Source: Salibaculum griseiflavum
GTDB lineage: Bacteria > Pseudomonadota > Alphaproteobacteria > Rhodobacterales > Rhodobacteraceae
Assembly: GCF_003129565.1 (NCBI RefSeq)
Contig: NZ_QETF01000020.1
Span: 1-64,000 of the forward strand
Reading direction: 5' to 3'
DNA length: 64,000 bases
Translations under genes and position numbers: made by a program
The notes under the pieces: model-generated
Database searches by the model: none
Told to the model about the DNA's origin: nothing
The model's input: the letters and a program-made list of their open reading frames with translations, nothing else
Part shown: one piece after another, positions 29,652 to 38,656 of the stretch
How positions within the stretch are numbered: the first letter of the stretch is position 1
Layout of the letters: the number at the start of each line of letters is the position of its first letter

Positions 29652-30730
29652 CACTTATCCAGCTATCCGGCGTGAACAAGCATTTCGGCGATTACCACGC
29701 CTTGCGCGATATCGACCTCGAGATCCAGCAGGGCGAGTTCTTCTCGCTGCTCGGCCCCTCGGGTTGCGGCAAGACGACCTTGCTGCGCACCATCGCCGGG
29801 TTCGAGGACGTGGGCAGCGGTTCGATCCGCATCGACGGGCGTGACATGAAAGGCGTGGGGCCGAACCTGCGCCCCACCAACATGGTGTTCCAGTCCTATG
29901 CGATTTTCCCCCATCTGAGCGTTGCCGAGAACGTAGGGTTCGGCCTGCGGCGCGCGGACATGACCCGTGATGAAAAGACCCGTGCCGTTGGCGAGGCGCT
30001 CGAAATGGTCGGGCTGGGGGGCTATGGCGGACGGGCAGCCAACGCGCTTTCGGGCGGCCAGCGGCAGCGGGTGGCGCTGGCCCGCGCCCTGATCCTCAAG
30101 CCCAAGGTGCTGCTGCTGGACGAGCCGCTCTCGGCGCTCGACAAGAAGATCCGCGAACAGATGCAGGTTGAACTGATCAAGTTGCAACGGGAGGTCGGGA
30201 TCACCTTCATCCTCGTCACCCACGACCAGGAAGAGGCCCTGGTCATGTCAGACCGGATCGCGGTGATGTTCGATGGCGGGATCGGCCAGATGGATGATCC
30301 CGAAACGCTCTATCGCCGGCCCCGGTCGAAACGTGTCGCCCAGTTCATCGGCATGATGAATTTCCTGGACGGAGAGGTCGCCGCGACGGGCACCGAGATC
30401 GAGGTGACGGTTCAGGGCCTGGGGCGCTGTAGTGTGGCCGCCGAACAGGCCCCGGGCGCAGTCGCGCCCGGCCCGGTCTCGATCGGCATCCGCCCCGAAA
30501 CGCTGTCCCTTCTTTTCGAGGGGGAAACCACCACCCGCAAGGAGGTCGCCGCGGTGGTTGACGAGGTCGTCTATTACGGCGACATGACCTATTACGACGT
30601 GCGCGTGGACGGGATCGAGAAACCGCTCACCCTGTCCATGAAGAACCTGATCGGCCGCCCGGTCCTCGATGTGGGCACCCAGACCCGTGTCGCCTGGGAC
30701 GAACGCTCGCTGGTGCTGCTGGGGCACTGA
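29648..30730 (+). CDS. ABC transporter ATPase, PotA-like
   Basis: 360 residues. Walker A GPSGCGKTT, Q-loop VFQSYAIFPHL, signature LSGGQRQRVALARAL, Walker B LLLDEPLSALD and H-loop VTHDQEEAL are all present. A C-terminal TOBE-like region (~270-360) matches PotA-type proteins. GTG start at 29648. No gene for a periplasmic binding protein is adjacent, so the substrate is not set by context; a polyamine or similar cation is the family guess. A palindromic repeat follows the stop. Confidence 0.93.
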   Translation: MTLIQLSGVNKHFGDYHALRDIDLEIQQGEFFSLLGPSGCGKTTLLRTIAGFEDVGSGSIRIDGRDMKGVGPNLRPTNMVFQSYAIFPHLSVAENVGFGLRRADMTRDEKTRAVGEALEMVGLGGYGGRAANALSGGQRQRVALARALILKPKVLLLDEPLSALDKKIREQMQVELIKLQREVGITFILVTHDQEEALVMSDRIAVMFDGGIGQMDDPETLYRRPRSKRVAQFIGMMNFLDGEVAATGTEIEVTVQGLGRCSVAAEQAPGAVAPGPVSIGIRPETLSLLFEGETTTRKEVAAVVDEVVYYGDMTYYDVRVDGIEKPLTLSMKNLIGRPVLDVGTQTRVAWDERSLVLLGH

Positions 30731-30745
30731 TGTCAGATGCTGGCC

Positions 30746-30809
30746 CTTTCTTTGGACCGATAAATATCCCGGGGTGAATTGGCCGCAGGCCAAGAGGGGC
30801 AGCGCCCCT
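30746..30809 (-). repeat. Palindromic intergenic repeat, copy 2 (inverted)
   Basis: The inverted partner of 22141-22204: 61 of 64 bases match, with three substitutions near one end. It lies between the ABC-ATPase and the PagL-like gene, convergent ends of two genes, as in copy 1. The 3' ends of convergent genes seem to be its preferred place in this window. Confidence 0.9.
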
Positions 30810-30829
30810 CCGACACCCGTGGCCGGTCG

Positions 30830-31345
30830 CTAGTCCAACGCCACCTGATAGCGCACCGACAGGGTTTCCAGGCCCGGATTGAGCGTCTGTGTATCCGCGT
30901 TTGAGCGATGGTCGTAGAGCACGCTCAAGGTCGCGCCGTTGTCGAATTCATAACCCAGCCCCAGGGCCGAGCGGAAATGCAGGTTGCCACCAAGGTCCGG
31001 CCCGTCCCCGGGGGCGTAATAGCCCGGCATGAGCGACCCTTCCGCGAAGAGGCCGGACCCGCCAAGCGCGAAGCGCGACTTCACGCCGAACCCGATCCAG
31101 CCCGCGCCCTGGTCCGTGAAAGACAGGCCGACGGTCGGCTGAAATGGTCCATAGCTGTGGTCCAGGTCGTAGCCCAGGTAGAATTCCCGGCCGATGCTGG
31201 CATCCTGGAACTGGACGTCGGCGGCCTGTACGGACAATCGCGCCGGGGCCGCATCCCGGGACAGGCATCCCCCCTGGCCGCAATGGTTGACGCCCATGTC
31301 GAACAGGCTCGCCACCAGATAAATCACTGCAAGGGTTCCGTCCAT
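30830..31345 (-). CDS. PagL-like lipid A 3-O-deacylase (acyloxyacyl hydrolase)
   Basis: 171 residues. The core is an eight-strand-type barrel with alternating aromatic and Gly patterns. The catalytic triad of PagL is present and spaced as in the known enzyme: His146 and Ser148 in YDHRSNAD, Glu160 in NPGLET. PagL (H126/S128/E140 in Pseudomonas) removes the 3-O acyl chain of lipid A at the outer membrane. The N-terminus has a short hydrophobic run (LAVIYLVASLF) rather than a clean signal peptide, so the real start could be elsewhere. Confidence 0.82.
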   Translation of the reverse strand: MDGTLAVIYLVASLFDMGVNHCGQGGCLSRDAAPARLSVQAADVQFQDASIGREFYLGYDLDHSYGPFQPTVGLSFTDQGAGWIGFGVKSRFALGGSGLFAEGSLMPGYYAPGDGPDLGGNLHFRSALGLGYEFDNGATLSVLYDHRSNADTQTLNPGLETLSVRYQVALD

Positions 31346-31411
31346 CTGCCTGCCTCTTTCATCCTTTGCGACCGTGATAGCCGACCGGGGTCGCCTCCGA
31401 CCAGCGCTTTT

Positions 31412-32038
31412 TCAGCCGTCTTCGGCGTCGGGCCGGATCAGGCCAAGCCCCCGCAGATAGATCCCGATTCCGGTCTCCAGCAGGTCCTCGGGCGGGAAGG
31501 GGGACTTGGTGCCGGGGCTGCCGCGCGCGAACAGTTCGACCACCCCGTGCGACATCGCCCAGATATGGGCGGAAAACATCTGCGGCGGTGGGCGCTTTTC
31601 CTCGGGGATGTGCTGCGACAATTCCTCGGCTGCGCGTTCCAGCACCCCCAGCGCCCGCGTCGCCACCGCGTTCAGTTCGGGTGTCCGCTGAATCGATATG
31701 CCGCTTTCGAACATGGCCACGTAATGGCCCGGAAACCGGCGCGCGAAGGCCAGGTAGGCCCGTCCCGTCGCCTCGAACGAGGCCAGCGCCGAGGGCTGGC
31801 CCTTCTCATAGGCGTGATCCATCAGGTCGGCAAAAATCTCGTAGCCCTGCCGCGCGGCCTCGGCGATCAGGTCTTCGCGCCCGTCGAAATGGCGGTAGAC
31901 CGCCGCCGGGGTGACGCCCGCCTCGCGCGCGGCTTCGGAGAGGGTGAACCCGGTCGGTCCCTTCTCCTCGATCAGGCGCAGGGCGCCATCCACCAGGGCC
32001 CGCTTCAGATCGCCATGATGATAGCCACGCTTACCCAT
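31412..32038 (-). CDS. TetR-family regulator
   Basis: 208 residues. The N-terminal HTH reads [55 protein letters not shown], the TetR signature. The C-terminal ligand domain is of the TetR_C_33/WHG-like kind. The start MGKRGYHHG at 32038 is chosen over a long upstream frame inside ppk2. Its start lies 8 bp before the ppk2 stop, so it is co-transcribed with ppk2 and may regulate it; no operator is visible. Confidence 0.92.
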   Translation of the reverse strand: MGKRGYHHGDLKRALVDGALRLIEEKGPTGFTLSEAAREAGVTPAAVYRHFDGREDLIAEAARQGYEIFADLMDHAYEKGQPSALASFEATGRAYLAFARRFPGHYVAMFESGISIQRTPELNAVATRALGVLERAAEELSQHIPEEKRPPPQMFSAHIWAMSHGVVELFARGSPGTKSPFPPEDLLETGIGIYLRGLGLIRPDAEDG

Positions 32039-32903
32039 GCCAGAGGTCCGGCCCCCCCGCGATCTTGGGATCGACCGGGCCGACCCTGGACAGGTCCTTG
32101 CGGTCATAGTCCAGCGCGTGGAGCACGGTGCGGATCGCGTTGACCCGCGCCCGGCGCTTGTCGTCCGAGCGCACGATGGTCCAGGGCGCGTCGGGTTCAT
32201 GGGTCAGTGTCAGGGTTTCGCTGATCGCGTTGGTATAGGCATCCCAGCGTTTCAGCCCTTCCACGTCGATCCAGGACAGTTTCCATTGTTTCAACGGATC
32301 CTGCTCGCGCTTGAGAAACCGTTTCAGCTGCGCCGCGCGATCCACGTTCAGCCAAAACTTGAAGAGGTGAATGCCTTCGTCCACCAGCATCTTCTCGAAG
32401 GGGCCGACCTGGCGGAACCAGTGCTGGCGCTGTTCGTCGGTGCAGAAATCGAAGACCTTTTCCACCACGCCCCGGTTATACCAGGACCGGTCGAAGAAGA
32501 CGCATTCACCCCCGGCGGGCAGGTGGTCGATATAGCGCTGGAAATACCATTGCGTGGCCTCGGTCTCGGTCGGTTTCGACAGGGCCACCACCCGGGCGCC
32601 GCGCGGGTTCATGTATTCGCGGAACCGCTTGATCGTGCCGCCCTTGCCGGCTGCATCTCGGCCCTCGAAAACGATGGCGACCCGCTCGCCACTATCCTTG
32701 AGCCAACGTTGCAGCTTGACCAGTTCGACCTGGCAGGCCTCCAGCGTGGCCTCGTAGTCCTTTTTCTTCCAGCGCTTGTCGTAGGGATAGCTGGTCGACA
32801 GGATTTCGCCCTTGCCCCAGGTCTCGATTTCCTCGCGCACGGCGGCGGGTGCGTCTTCCTTGAAATACCGGCTGATTGCGCCGTCGAAGGGCAGGTCGGT
32901 CAT
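32031..32903 (-). CDS. ppk2: Polyphosphate kinase 2
   Basis: 290 residues, the usual single-domain length. It transfers phosphate between polyphosphate and nucleoside diphosphates. Walker [17 protein letters not shown], lid-region [11 protein letters not shown] and Walker [14 protein letters not shown] are intact. The motif set fits a class I PPK2. The tetR gene follows with an 8-bp overlap. The link of polyphosphate to phosphate or energy stress is family knowledge. Confidence 0.95.
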   Translation of the reverse strand: MTDLPFDGAISRYFKEDAPAAVREEIETWGKGEILSTSYPYDKRWKKKDYEATLEACQVELVKLQRWLKDSGERVAIVFEGRDAAGKGGTIKRFREYMNPRGARVVALSKPTETEATQWYFQRYIDHLPAGGECVFFDRSWYNRGVVEKVFDFCTDEQRQHWFRQVGPFEKMLVDEGIHLFKFWLNVDRAAQLKRFLKREQDPLKQWKLSWIDVEGLKRWDAYTNAISETLTLTHEPDAPWTIVRSDDKRRARVNAIRTVLHALDYDRKDLSRVGPVDPKIAGGPDLWHG

Positions 32904-32944
32904 GGGTGTCTCCTCGCTGATTGCACTATGGGGGTTCGCCCCCC

Positions 32945-33889
32945 TCAGCGCAATCCGGCGCGGGCTGCGGAGCGGTGGATGGCGGCCACGGTTTCGCCCG
33001 GCGCGGTCTGGTGGGGCAGGTGGCCCACGCCCTCCAGCCGGGTGAGGTTGGCCTGCGGCACCTCTTCAACAAAGCGTTCCCCGTGGATCGACAGGCCCAC
33101 GGTCGTATCTGCGGTGCCATGGATCATCTCGACGGGCAGCGCGAGGTCGGCATAGCGCGGCTGCATGGCGGTGATCTGGCCCAAAAGTGCCGCGCGCTGC
33201 TTGGCATTGGCGCGCAGGCTGACGCGGCGGGCGGCAAGCTCCGCGCCGACATAGTCGTCATAGCCCTCGGGCATGGGTTCCGGGTCGAAGACGGCCCTGA
33301 TCTGGTCGTGGATATAGGATCGCGGCACCAGTGCGGTGATCGTCGGCACGGCCAGCGCCGAGCCGAGTGCGGTGGAATTCATCCGGTAGAGCCCCGGCAC
33401 CGACCCGTCCCAGGGATGGGTGGGCGAGGCGACCAGCACCAGCGCGGACAGGCTGTCGGGACGGGTCACGGCCCAGGACAGGGCAACGGCCCCGCCATAG
33501 CTCTGGCCCAGCACGATGGGCTGTTCCGCCCCCAACTGCGCCGCGGCCTTCTGCAACACGGCCGCCTGTTCACCGATGGTGGCGCCGCGATCGTGCAGGC
33601 GCTCCGTGTAGCCCAGCCCGGGGCGATCGAAGGCGATGACCCGGTAGTCCTCAGCCAGACGGTCCACGAGATCAAAGGTAAAGTCGCGCAGGTTGCCAGA
33701 GGAGCCGTGGATCAGAACAAGGTCCGGCCCCTGACCACGCACCACGGCGTGAACGCGCGTGCCGTCGACCTCGATCATCTCGCCAAGGGGCGGAAAACGG
33801 GCCTCCCACGCCGCCTCGCGCGCGCCGGCGCGCAGGTGGATCGCGGCGGCAATGGCCAAGAGAACAAGTAGAAAAACAAGCGTTTTCAT
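32945..33889 (-). CDS. Alpha/beta hydrolase, membrane-anchored
   Basis: 314 residues. An N-terminal hydrophobic segment ([19 protein letters not shown]) anchors or exports it. The catalytic triad is visible: Ser in [11 protein letters not shown], Asp in HGTADTTV, His in GVGHLPHQ. The oxyanion motif is LIHGSSGN. The substrate is unknown; several families such as haloalkane dehalogenase and epoxide hydrolase have similar layouts. No operon link: 41 bp downstream lies the ppk2 start. Confidence 0.88.
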   Translation of the reverse strand: MKTLVFLLVLLAIAAAIHLRAGAREAAWEARFPPLGEMIEVDGTRVHAVVRGQGPDLVLIHGSSGNLRDFTFDLVDRLAEDYRVIAFDRPGLGYTERLHDRGATIGEQAAVLQKAAAQLGAEQPIVLGQSYGGAVALSWAVTRPDSLSALVLVASPTHPWDGSVPGLYRMNSTALGSALAVPTITALVPRSYIHDQIRAVFDPEPMPEGYDDYVGAELAARRVSLRANAKQRAALLGQITAMQPRYADLALPVEMIHGTADTTVGLSIHGERFVEEVPQANLTRLEGVGHLPHQTAPGETVAAIHRSAARAGLR

Positions 33890-33960
33890 GAGTCAGAGCC
33901 TCGCGCGACCGTTGGTCTTAGGTAAGGCGCGGGTGCGATGCGTCCAGCGCCGCCCGTCCG

Positions 33961-34908
33961 TCAGCGCCGCAGGTCGGTGGATTCGCGTCCGATCTTGGCC
34001 ATGTCATAGGGCGTGGTCAGGTAGATCTCGGAAATCCAGTTGCCGTACAGCAGATGCGCGTGGCTGCGCCAGCGGTTCTGCGGTGTCCGGGCCGGATCGT
34101 CATCGGGGAAGTAGTTGACCGGCACCTGGATCTCGGCGCCTTCGATCTGGTTCGAGGCCAGGTCGCGCTGATATTCCTCGTTCAGGGTGCCGCTGTCATA
34201 TTCCAGGTGGTTGAAAACATAGAGCGCCCGATGCGCCGGGTCCTCGACCAGCGCCGGGCCGACCTCGTCGGAATGCAGCAGGATGGGCAGGCCCGCCGCT
34301 TCGATCTCGGGTTTGCGCATCTCGGTCCAGCGGCTGACGGGCATAACGAAATCATCGGAAAAGCCTCTCAGATAAGGGCTTTCCGGGGCGAAGTTCATGT
34401 GGCGATAACACCCGAACAGTTTTTGGTCGAGCAGGTGCTTCCGGACCCCGTGGAAGTAATGGATCATCGCCATCCCGCCCCAGCAGACACCGAAGGTGGA
34501 ATGCACATGGGTCTGGGTCCACTCGAAGACCTCGCACAGCTCGTCCCAATAGGTCACGTCCTCGAAGGGCAAGTGCTCGATCGGGGCGCCGGTAATGATC
34601 AGCCCGTCGAATTTCTCGTCCCGGACCTCGCTGAAGGGGCGATAGAATTCTTCCATGTGGTCGGCGGCGGTATTGCGGGACTCGTGCTCGCTCATCCGGA
34701 TCAGAGTGAACTCGATCTGTAGGGGCGTGGCGCCGATCAGCCGGGAGAACTGGATCTCGGTCTGGATCTTCTTGGGCATCAGGTTCAAGAGCCCGATGCG
34801 CAGGGGCCGGATATCCTGCTGGCTGGCCGCACCTTCGCCCATGACCATGACGCCCTCGGTCGAGAGAACGTCATAGGCGGGCAGGGAACGGGGCAGCTTG
34901 ATGGGCAT
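33961..34908 (-). CDS. metA: Homoserine O-acetyltransferase (MetA family)
   Basis: 315 residues, complete MetA. It activates homoserine for methionine synthesis. The catalytic Cys is residue 142 in STFGVCWGG; the His/Glu pair is in FNHLEYDS (about 234/236). Residue 111 is Glu (GAPIEH). In MetA enzymes Glu at this place goes with acetyl-CoA use, while Gly goes with succinyl-CoA (seen in E. coli, GAPLG). So acetyl transfer is predicted. A P-loop ATPase gene lies 24 bp upstream on the same strand. Confidence 0.95.
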   Translation of the reverse strand: MPIKLPRSLPAYDVLSTEGVMVMGEGAASQQDIRPLRIGLLNLMPKKIQTEIQFSRLIGATPLQIEFTLIRMSEHESRNTAADHMEEFYRPFSEVRDEKFDGLIITGAPIEHLPFEDVTYWDELCEVFEWTQTHVHSTFGVCWGGMAMIHYFHGVRKHLLDQKLFGCYRHMNFAPESPYLRGFSDDFVMPVSRWTEMRKPEIEAAGLPILLHSDEVGPALVEDPAHRALYVFNHLEYDSGTLNEEYQRDLASNQIEGAEIQVPVNYFPDDDPARTPQNRWRSHAHLLYGNWISEIYLTTPYDMAKIGRESTDLRR

Positions 34909-34932
34909 CGCGGGCTCCTGGATCTTTGAGGG

Positions 34933-35796
34933 TTAGCGGGGCGCGTCGAGCGCGGCGGCGATCACGGCGTCGAAATCCGTCGCGTCGCGGACACTGGCCA
35001 TATCCGAAGCGCAGACGGTCAGGCCCCAGTTACGCGCCATTGCCTCGTAGCGGGGCTGGCGATGGGCCAGGGCCTGCGCATAGGTCCAGCGGATGAAGGT
35101 ATCCGGATCAACATCGCCTTCCTGAAGCTTGTTTTCGCTCAGGTATTCCTTCCAGACACGGGCCAGGAATTCCGGTTGATAGGCCATGGGCTTCGGCGCG
35201 CGATCGAACCGGCGCACCAGTTCGTCGGTATGGGCATCCGTGCCCTTGATCCAGACCATCAGGCACTCGGACGACAGGGCGCGCAGGATCGGATCGTCAG
35301 GATCCTCCGGATCGACCCATTCGCAGATCGACCCGCCGGTGTCGCAGACGAAATGCGAATAGCCATAAACCTCTTGCGCGCGCGCGATGAACTGCCCGGT
35401 GTCCAGAAGCGTCCGTTCCTCGGCCTCGCGGAATTGCCGTTGGCGGCGGGTATATTCGGCCATGGGCAGGCCGCCCCGGTCCGGATCGCCCGGCTTGCCA
35501 AGGTAGGCCGACACGGCGGTCAGGTCATCATCGTGGATATTGGCGGCGATATGGATCGCATCGGCGCGCAGCATCTCGGCCAGGAAGGGGACCTTCATCG
35601 CCTCTTTCTTGAGGTTGTCGGCAATCGGTTCGGCCATGTAGCGCGTGCCGATCCGGTAATCGACGCTGTAATGGAACCAGTCACCGGTCGCCGCCAGCAT
35701 CTTGGACAGATGGGTCTTTCCAAGGCCGGACATGGCGAAAAAGACCACCCGCTTATGGGCGGCATCCATCCAGTCAGAGGCGTGTTCGTAGATCAT
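34933..35796 (-). CDS. P-loop ATPase of unknown function upstream of metA
   Basis: 287 residues. The P-loop is FFAMSGLGKTHLSKML, near residue 22. A Walker-B-like segment FVCDTGGSICEW is visible near residue 153. Long helices (RQRQFREAEERTLLDTGQFIARAQEVYG) follow. It looks like a nucleotide-binding kinase-like protein of about 32 kDa; no named family is recognised. The start MIYEHASDWMDAAHKR is chosen over an upstream Met at 35850, which lies beside the terminator. The 24-bp gap to metA suggests one operon. Confidence 0.7.
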   Translation of the reverse strand: MIYEHASDWMDAAHKRVVFFAMSGLGKTHLSKMLAATGDWFHYSVDYRIGTRYMAEPIADNLKKEAMKVPFLAEMLRADAIHIAANIHDDDLTAVSAYLGKPGDPDRGGLPMAEYTRRQRQFREAEERTLLDTGQFIARAQEVYGYSHFVCDTGGSICEWVDPEDPDDPILRALSSECLMVWIKGTDAHTDELVRRFDRAPKPMAYQPEFLARVWKEYLSENKLQEGDVDPDTFIRWTYAQALAHRQPRYEAMARNWGLTVCASDMASVRDATDFDAVIAAALDAPR

Positions 35797-35851
35797 GGGC
35801 GTTTGCGTAGCGCGGGCGCGCGGGGCTTCCAAGCCCAAACTGCGTTGCAAT

Positions 35852-35882
35852 GAAAAAGCCCCGCCAGCTGTGGCGGGGCTTT
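35852..35882 (-). terminator. Intrinsic terminator of the FadL-like gene
   Basis: A 12-bp perfect stem (35855-35866 with 35871-35882), a 4-nt loop and, on the minus strand, a run of five T. It lies 20 bp beyond the stop codon of the outer-membrane protein gene. Confidence 0.9.
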
Positions 35883-35901
35883 GACAGGGGCTCTGATCGG
35901 A

Positions 35902-36942
35902 TCAGAAGTTGTAGCCGACTTTCAATCCGACGCCGATCGCCGAGTTGTTTTCGAAGGCAGACCCGGTGCCCGAACCAACCGTATCGCCGAGCTTGACGTA
36001 GCGCACACCACCGGAAATCTCGACCCCGTTGGTCATGGTGTAGGCGCCACCCACCTGCAGGCTGACATAGCCATCGGTCGGCGCAAGGTCGGTCGTGGTG
36101 CCGCCCTGGGCTGCTTCATAGCCAATACTGATCGAGCCCGAGAAGGCATCCGAGAAGCGCCGGCCGATACCGACCGAGTAGGTGATCGTGTCCTGGTCAT
36201 AATCGACCAGTGGCGTGGGCAGGTTGGAATCGACCAGCGCGGTTTCCGACCAGTCCGCCCATCGGATCGACCCGAAGAGCAGCGTATCGGCGGCGATGCC
36301 GGTCTGGAAATCCAGGTTCACCGTCTGCGGCATGGTCGCTTCGAGCGTGTTACCGCCAACGCTTCCATCCAGTTCCAGCGCGATAGGGCTCGAATAGGTC
36401 AGAGCGGCACGCAGGGCGATATCGGGAATTTCGTAGGCCGCCCCGAGGACGTAACCCGCCCCGCTGCCGCCGGAATATTCCGAGGCATAGGGCATCGGGG
36501 CGACAAGGGCCACCTCGCCGCTGGCACTGAGCATCCGCAGGCCGCCGTGCACGCTGACCCGTTCATTGATCTGGTAATTGCCAAGGAACGTCAGGCCAAT
36601 CGTATCGACGGTGGCACTGGTGCCGGTCAGGGCATAGCCCGGTTCGCTGTAGTCGACATTCGCCCCGAACGGTTCATCCAGGATGAAAGCCACGGAAACC
36701 CTGTCATCGAGGTCGGCTTTGTAGGCCAGGCCGACGCTCGTATAGCCAGGCGCCATATCACCAGAATCGCCGCCTGGCCCGGACCCGGTCACGTTTGGGT
36801 CCACATATCCAAAGCTGAGCTCCGCGTAATCGCCCTCTTCGAAAATCACGGCCACGGACTGGCCCGACCGATCAAGACCGCCGGCACTGGCCAGACCGGT
36901 GGTCAACAAAAGCGCGGCACCCGCGCCCAAAACGTTTTTCAT
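35902..36942 (-). CDS. FadL/OMPP1-type outer membrane protein
   Basis: 346 residues. The signal peptide MKNVLGAGAALLLTTGLASA is clear. The mature protein has barrel-type strands and a C-terminal aromatic ending GYNF. It belongs to the OMPP1/FadL/TodX transport group and should take up hydrophobic compounds such as long-chain fatty acids, but it is shorter than E. coli FadL (about 420) and lacks the classical N-terminal hatch sequence. It is a lone gene with a strong terminator. Confidence 0.85.
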   Translation of the reverse strand: MKNVLGAGAALLLTTGLASAGGLDRSGQSVAVIFEEGDYAELSFGYVDPNVTGSGPGGDSGDMAPGYTSVGLAYKADLDDRVSVAFILDEPFGANVDYSEPGYALTGTSATVDTIGLTFLGNYQINERVSVHGGLRMLSASGEVALVAPMPYASEYSGGSGAGYVLGAAYEIPDIALRAALTYSSPIALELDGSVGGNTLEATMPQTVNLDFQTGIAADTLLFGSIRWADWSETALVDSNLPTPLVDYDQDTITYSVGIGRRFSDAFSGSISIGYEAAQGGTTTDLAPTDGYVSLQVGGAYTMTNGVEISGGVRYVKLGDTVGSGTGSAFENNSAIGVGLKVGYNF

Positions 36943-37050
36943 ATCCTCGTCCCTTGAGTGGTGATGTCTCCTCTGTCAAGGACCGTAGGGAACGGGCTGT
37001 GATCGGGTCAATTCTTGACGCAGCGTCAGGTGGTTGCCCGCGCCGTGACG

Positions 37051-37941
37051 TCACTTCTGTGACGCAGTGACCTGTGTGATGGCCGGACGGGACTGGCCGC
37101 GGGTGATATTGAGGTAGTTGCCCGCGAAGATGAACGCCGCGCCAAGAAATACGAACGGGTCGAGGCCTTCGCTATAGACCAGGGCCCCGACCACCGCGAT
37201 AACCGGCAGCCGGACGAAGTCGATAGGCATGACCACCGCCGCTGGTGCCAGCGACAGGGCCGTGGTCAGGCAGTAATGCGCCAGCAGACCGGCGCAACCG
37301 ATGAGCACCAGCAAAGGCAGGCTGGTCAGGGAGGGCTGGGCGATATCGCCGTCGATCCCGGCACAGGCAAGGCCCAGAACCAGTTGCATCGTGGTCAGCC
37401 AGAACAGGATGCAAGTGATGCTGGCGGTCCGGGTCAGGCGGCGGGTGAAGATCGCGGACAGGGCAAAGCCCACTGCTGCGCCTGCCGCGGTCAGGTGGCC
37501 GGTTTCCAATGTGGCGATGCCGGGCCGGGTGACGATCATGACACCGGCAAAGCCGATCGCCGCGGCCAGAGCGCCGATCCGGGTGATCCGTTCGCCCAGC
37601 ACGAAAGGGGCCAGCAAGATGACCCAGATCGGGGTTGTGAACTCCAATGCGAAGACTTGCGCCAGCGGGATGGCCGTGATCGAGAAGAACCAGAGGTTCT
37701 GGCCAACGAAATGCGCGACATTGCGCAGCCCGTGCAGGCCCAGCCGGTCGGTGTTGATCTGCCGGCGCGTGCCTGATGCGCTGCTGACGATGAGGACGAG
37801 AACCACGCCGACCGCAGAGCGATAGAGCATGATCTCGAACGTATCGAGTTCGAAACTGACGGCCCGGCCAGCCACGGCCATGGAGGTGAACGCGGCGATG
37901 GCTCCAACCATCCATATCGCCGCGCGGCCGGTATCAGACAT
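37051..37941 (-). CDS. EamA-family (DMT) exporter
   Basis: 296 residues with ten membrane helices in two EamA repeats (VGAIAAFTSMAVAGRAVSF opening; second half begins near residue 150, ETGHLTAAGAAVGFALSAIF). It probably exports metabolites. The ATG at 37941 gives the family start; an upstream in-frame Met would add 16 Cys/Trp-containing residues. The C-terminal end is basic (RGQSRP, then ITQVTASQK). It lies 44 bp downstream of the methyltransferase-like gene. Confidence 0.9.
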   Translation of the reverse strand: MSDTGRAAIWMVGAIAAFTSMAVAGRAVSFELDTFEIMLYRSAVGVVLVLIVSSASGTRRQINTDRLGLHGLRNVAHFVGQNLWFFSITAIPLAQVFALEFTTPIWVILLAPFVLGERITRIGALAAAIGFAGVMIVTRPGIATLETGHLTAAGAAVGFALSAIFTRRLTRTASITCILFWLTTMQLVLGLACAGIDGDIAQPSLTSLPLLVLIGCAGLLAHYCLTTALSLAPAAVVMPIDFVRLPVIAVVGALVYSEGLDPFVFLGAAFIFAGNYLNITRGQSRPAITQVTASQK

Positions 37942-37985
37942 TCCCACCGCCCCGAACTGTCGCAACCAGCTGCATGGCCGGATCG

Positions 37986-38606
37986 TCAATCCATGACATA
38001 GCGGAACCGCGTGATGAGATCGTCGATCCTTGTCCTGTCGAGGTCTTCCTGGCCCGGAACCTCGAACAGAGCCTGCCGTCCGCAGCGCTCCACGGGATGC
38101 GTGAATTCTTCCACGATATGATACTGCTCGCGATCCGCGTAGTCATCGAACAGTATTCGGGTGCCTGATCGTGCCTCGATGAGGCAGGTCAGAAAACAGG
38201 CAACCCGAAATCGCCCGTCGATCAGGACGACATCGGGCGAAGACCCGCCGTCCCAGATGCTGTTCGTGTAGTCGGCAAAGCGGTCGGCGAAGGCATAGCT
38301 CTTGGGGCGTCCCCACTTCCCAAGTTCACCGAGGTCCACATGATGGAGCGTCAACCGCTCGGGCTGGACGGCTTGCCGCGCGACATGGTCGAGCCAGTCC
38401 CGCGAGGTATCCACGCTGACGATCGGGACGTCAGTGAAGGCATTGACCCAAAGGGTCGACGCACCGCAGCCGTATTCCGCATTGCGCGCCGCCTCGGACA
38501 GCACCGCCTTGAAGAGCGCATCGTCACCGTTGAATAGTCTTTGTCCGGCTTTCTTCGGGTGCCCCAGATTGAAAAGCTCGGTTGTTTTTCTCAGGGCAGA
38601 AAGCAC
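37986..38606 (-). CDS. Methyltransferase-like protein of unknown function
   Basis: 206 residues. The middle reads VPIVSVDTSRDWLDHV, then a short helix, then SPDVVLIDGRFRVACFLTCLIEA and RILFDDYADREQYHIVEEF. The alternation of strand and helix with an IDGRFR and FDDY pair looks like a Rossmann-like class I methyltransferase. No exact SAM motif can be fixed. Its neighbours are guaA upstream and an EamA exporter downstream on the same strand. Confidence 0.6.
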   Translation of the reverse strand: MLSALRKTTELFNLGHPKKAGQRLFNGDDALFKAVLSEAARNAEYGCGASTLWVNAFTDVPIVSVDTSRDWLDHVARQAVQPERLTLHHVDLGELGKWGRPKSYAFADRFADYTNSIWDGGSSPDVVLIDGRFRVACFLTCLIEARSGTRILFDDYADREQYHIVEEFTHPVERCGRQALFEVPGQEDLDRTRIDDLITRFRYVMD

Positions 38607-38656
38607 GATACTCGGACCTCAGGATATGGTCGTTGCTGACAGTGGTTCGTCGGGCA

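Noticed and set aside
34909-34932. SAM-II riboswitch upstream of metA, as known in related alphaproteobacteria
   Set aside because: Only 24 bp separate metA from the gene before it, and no such structure is visible there or before that gene.
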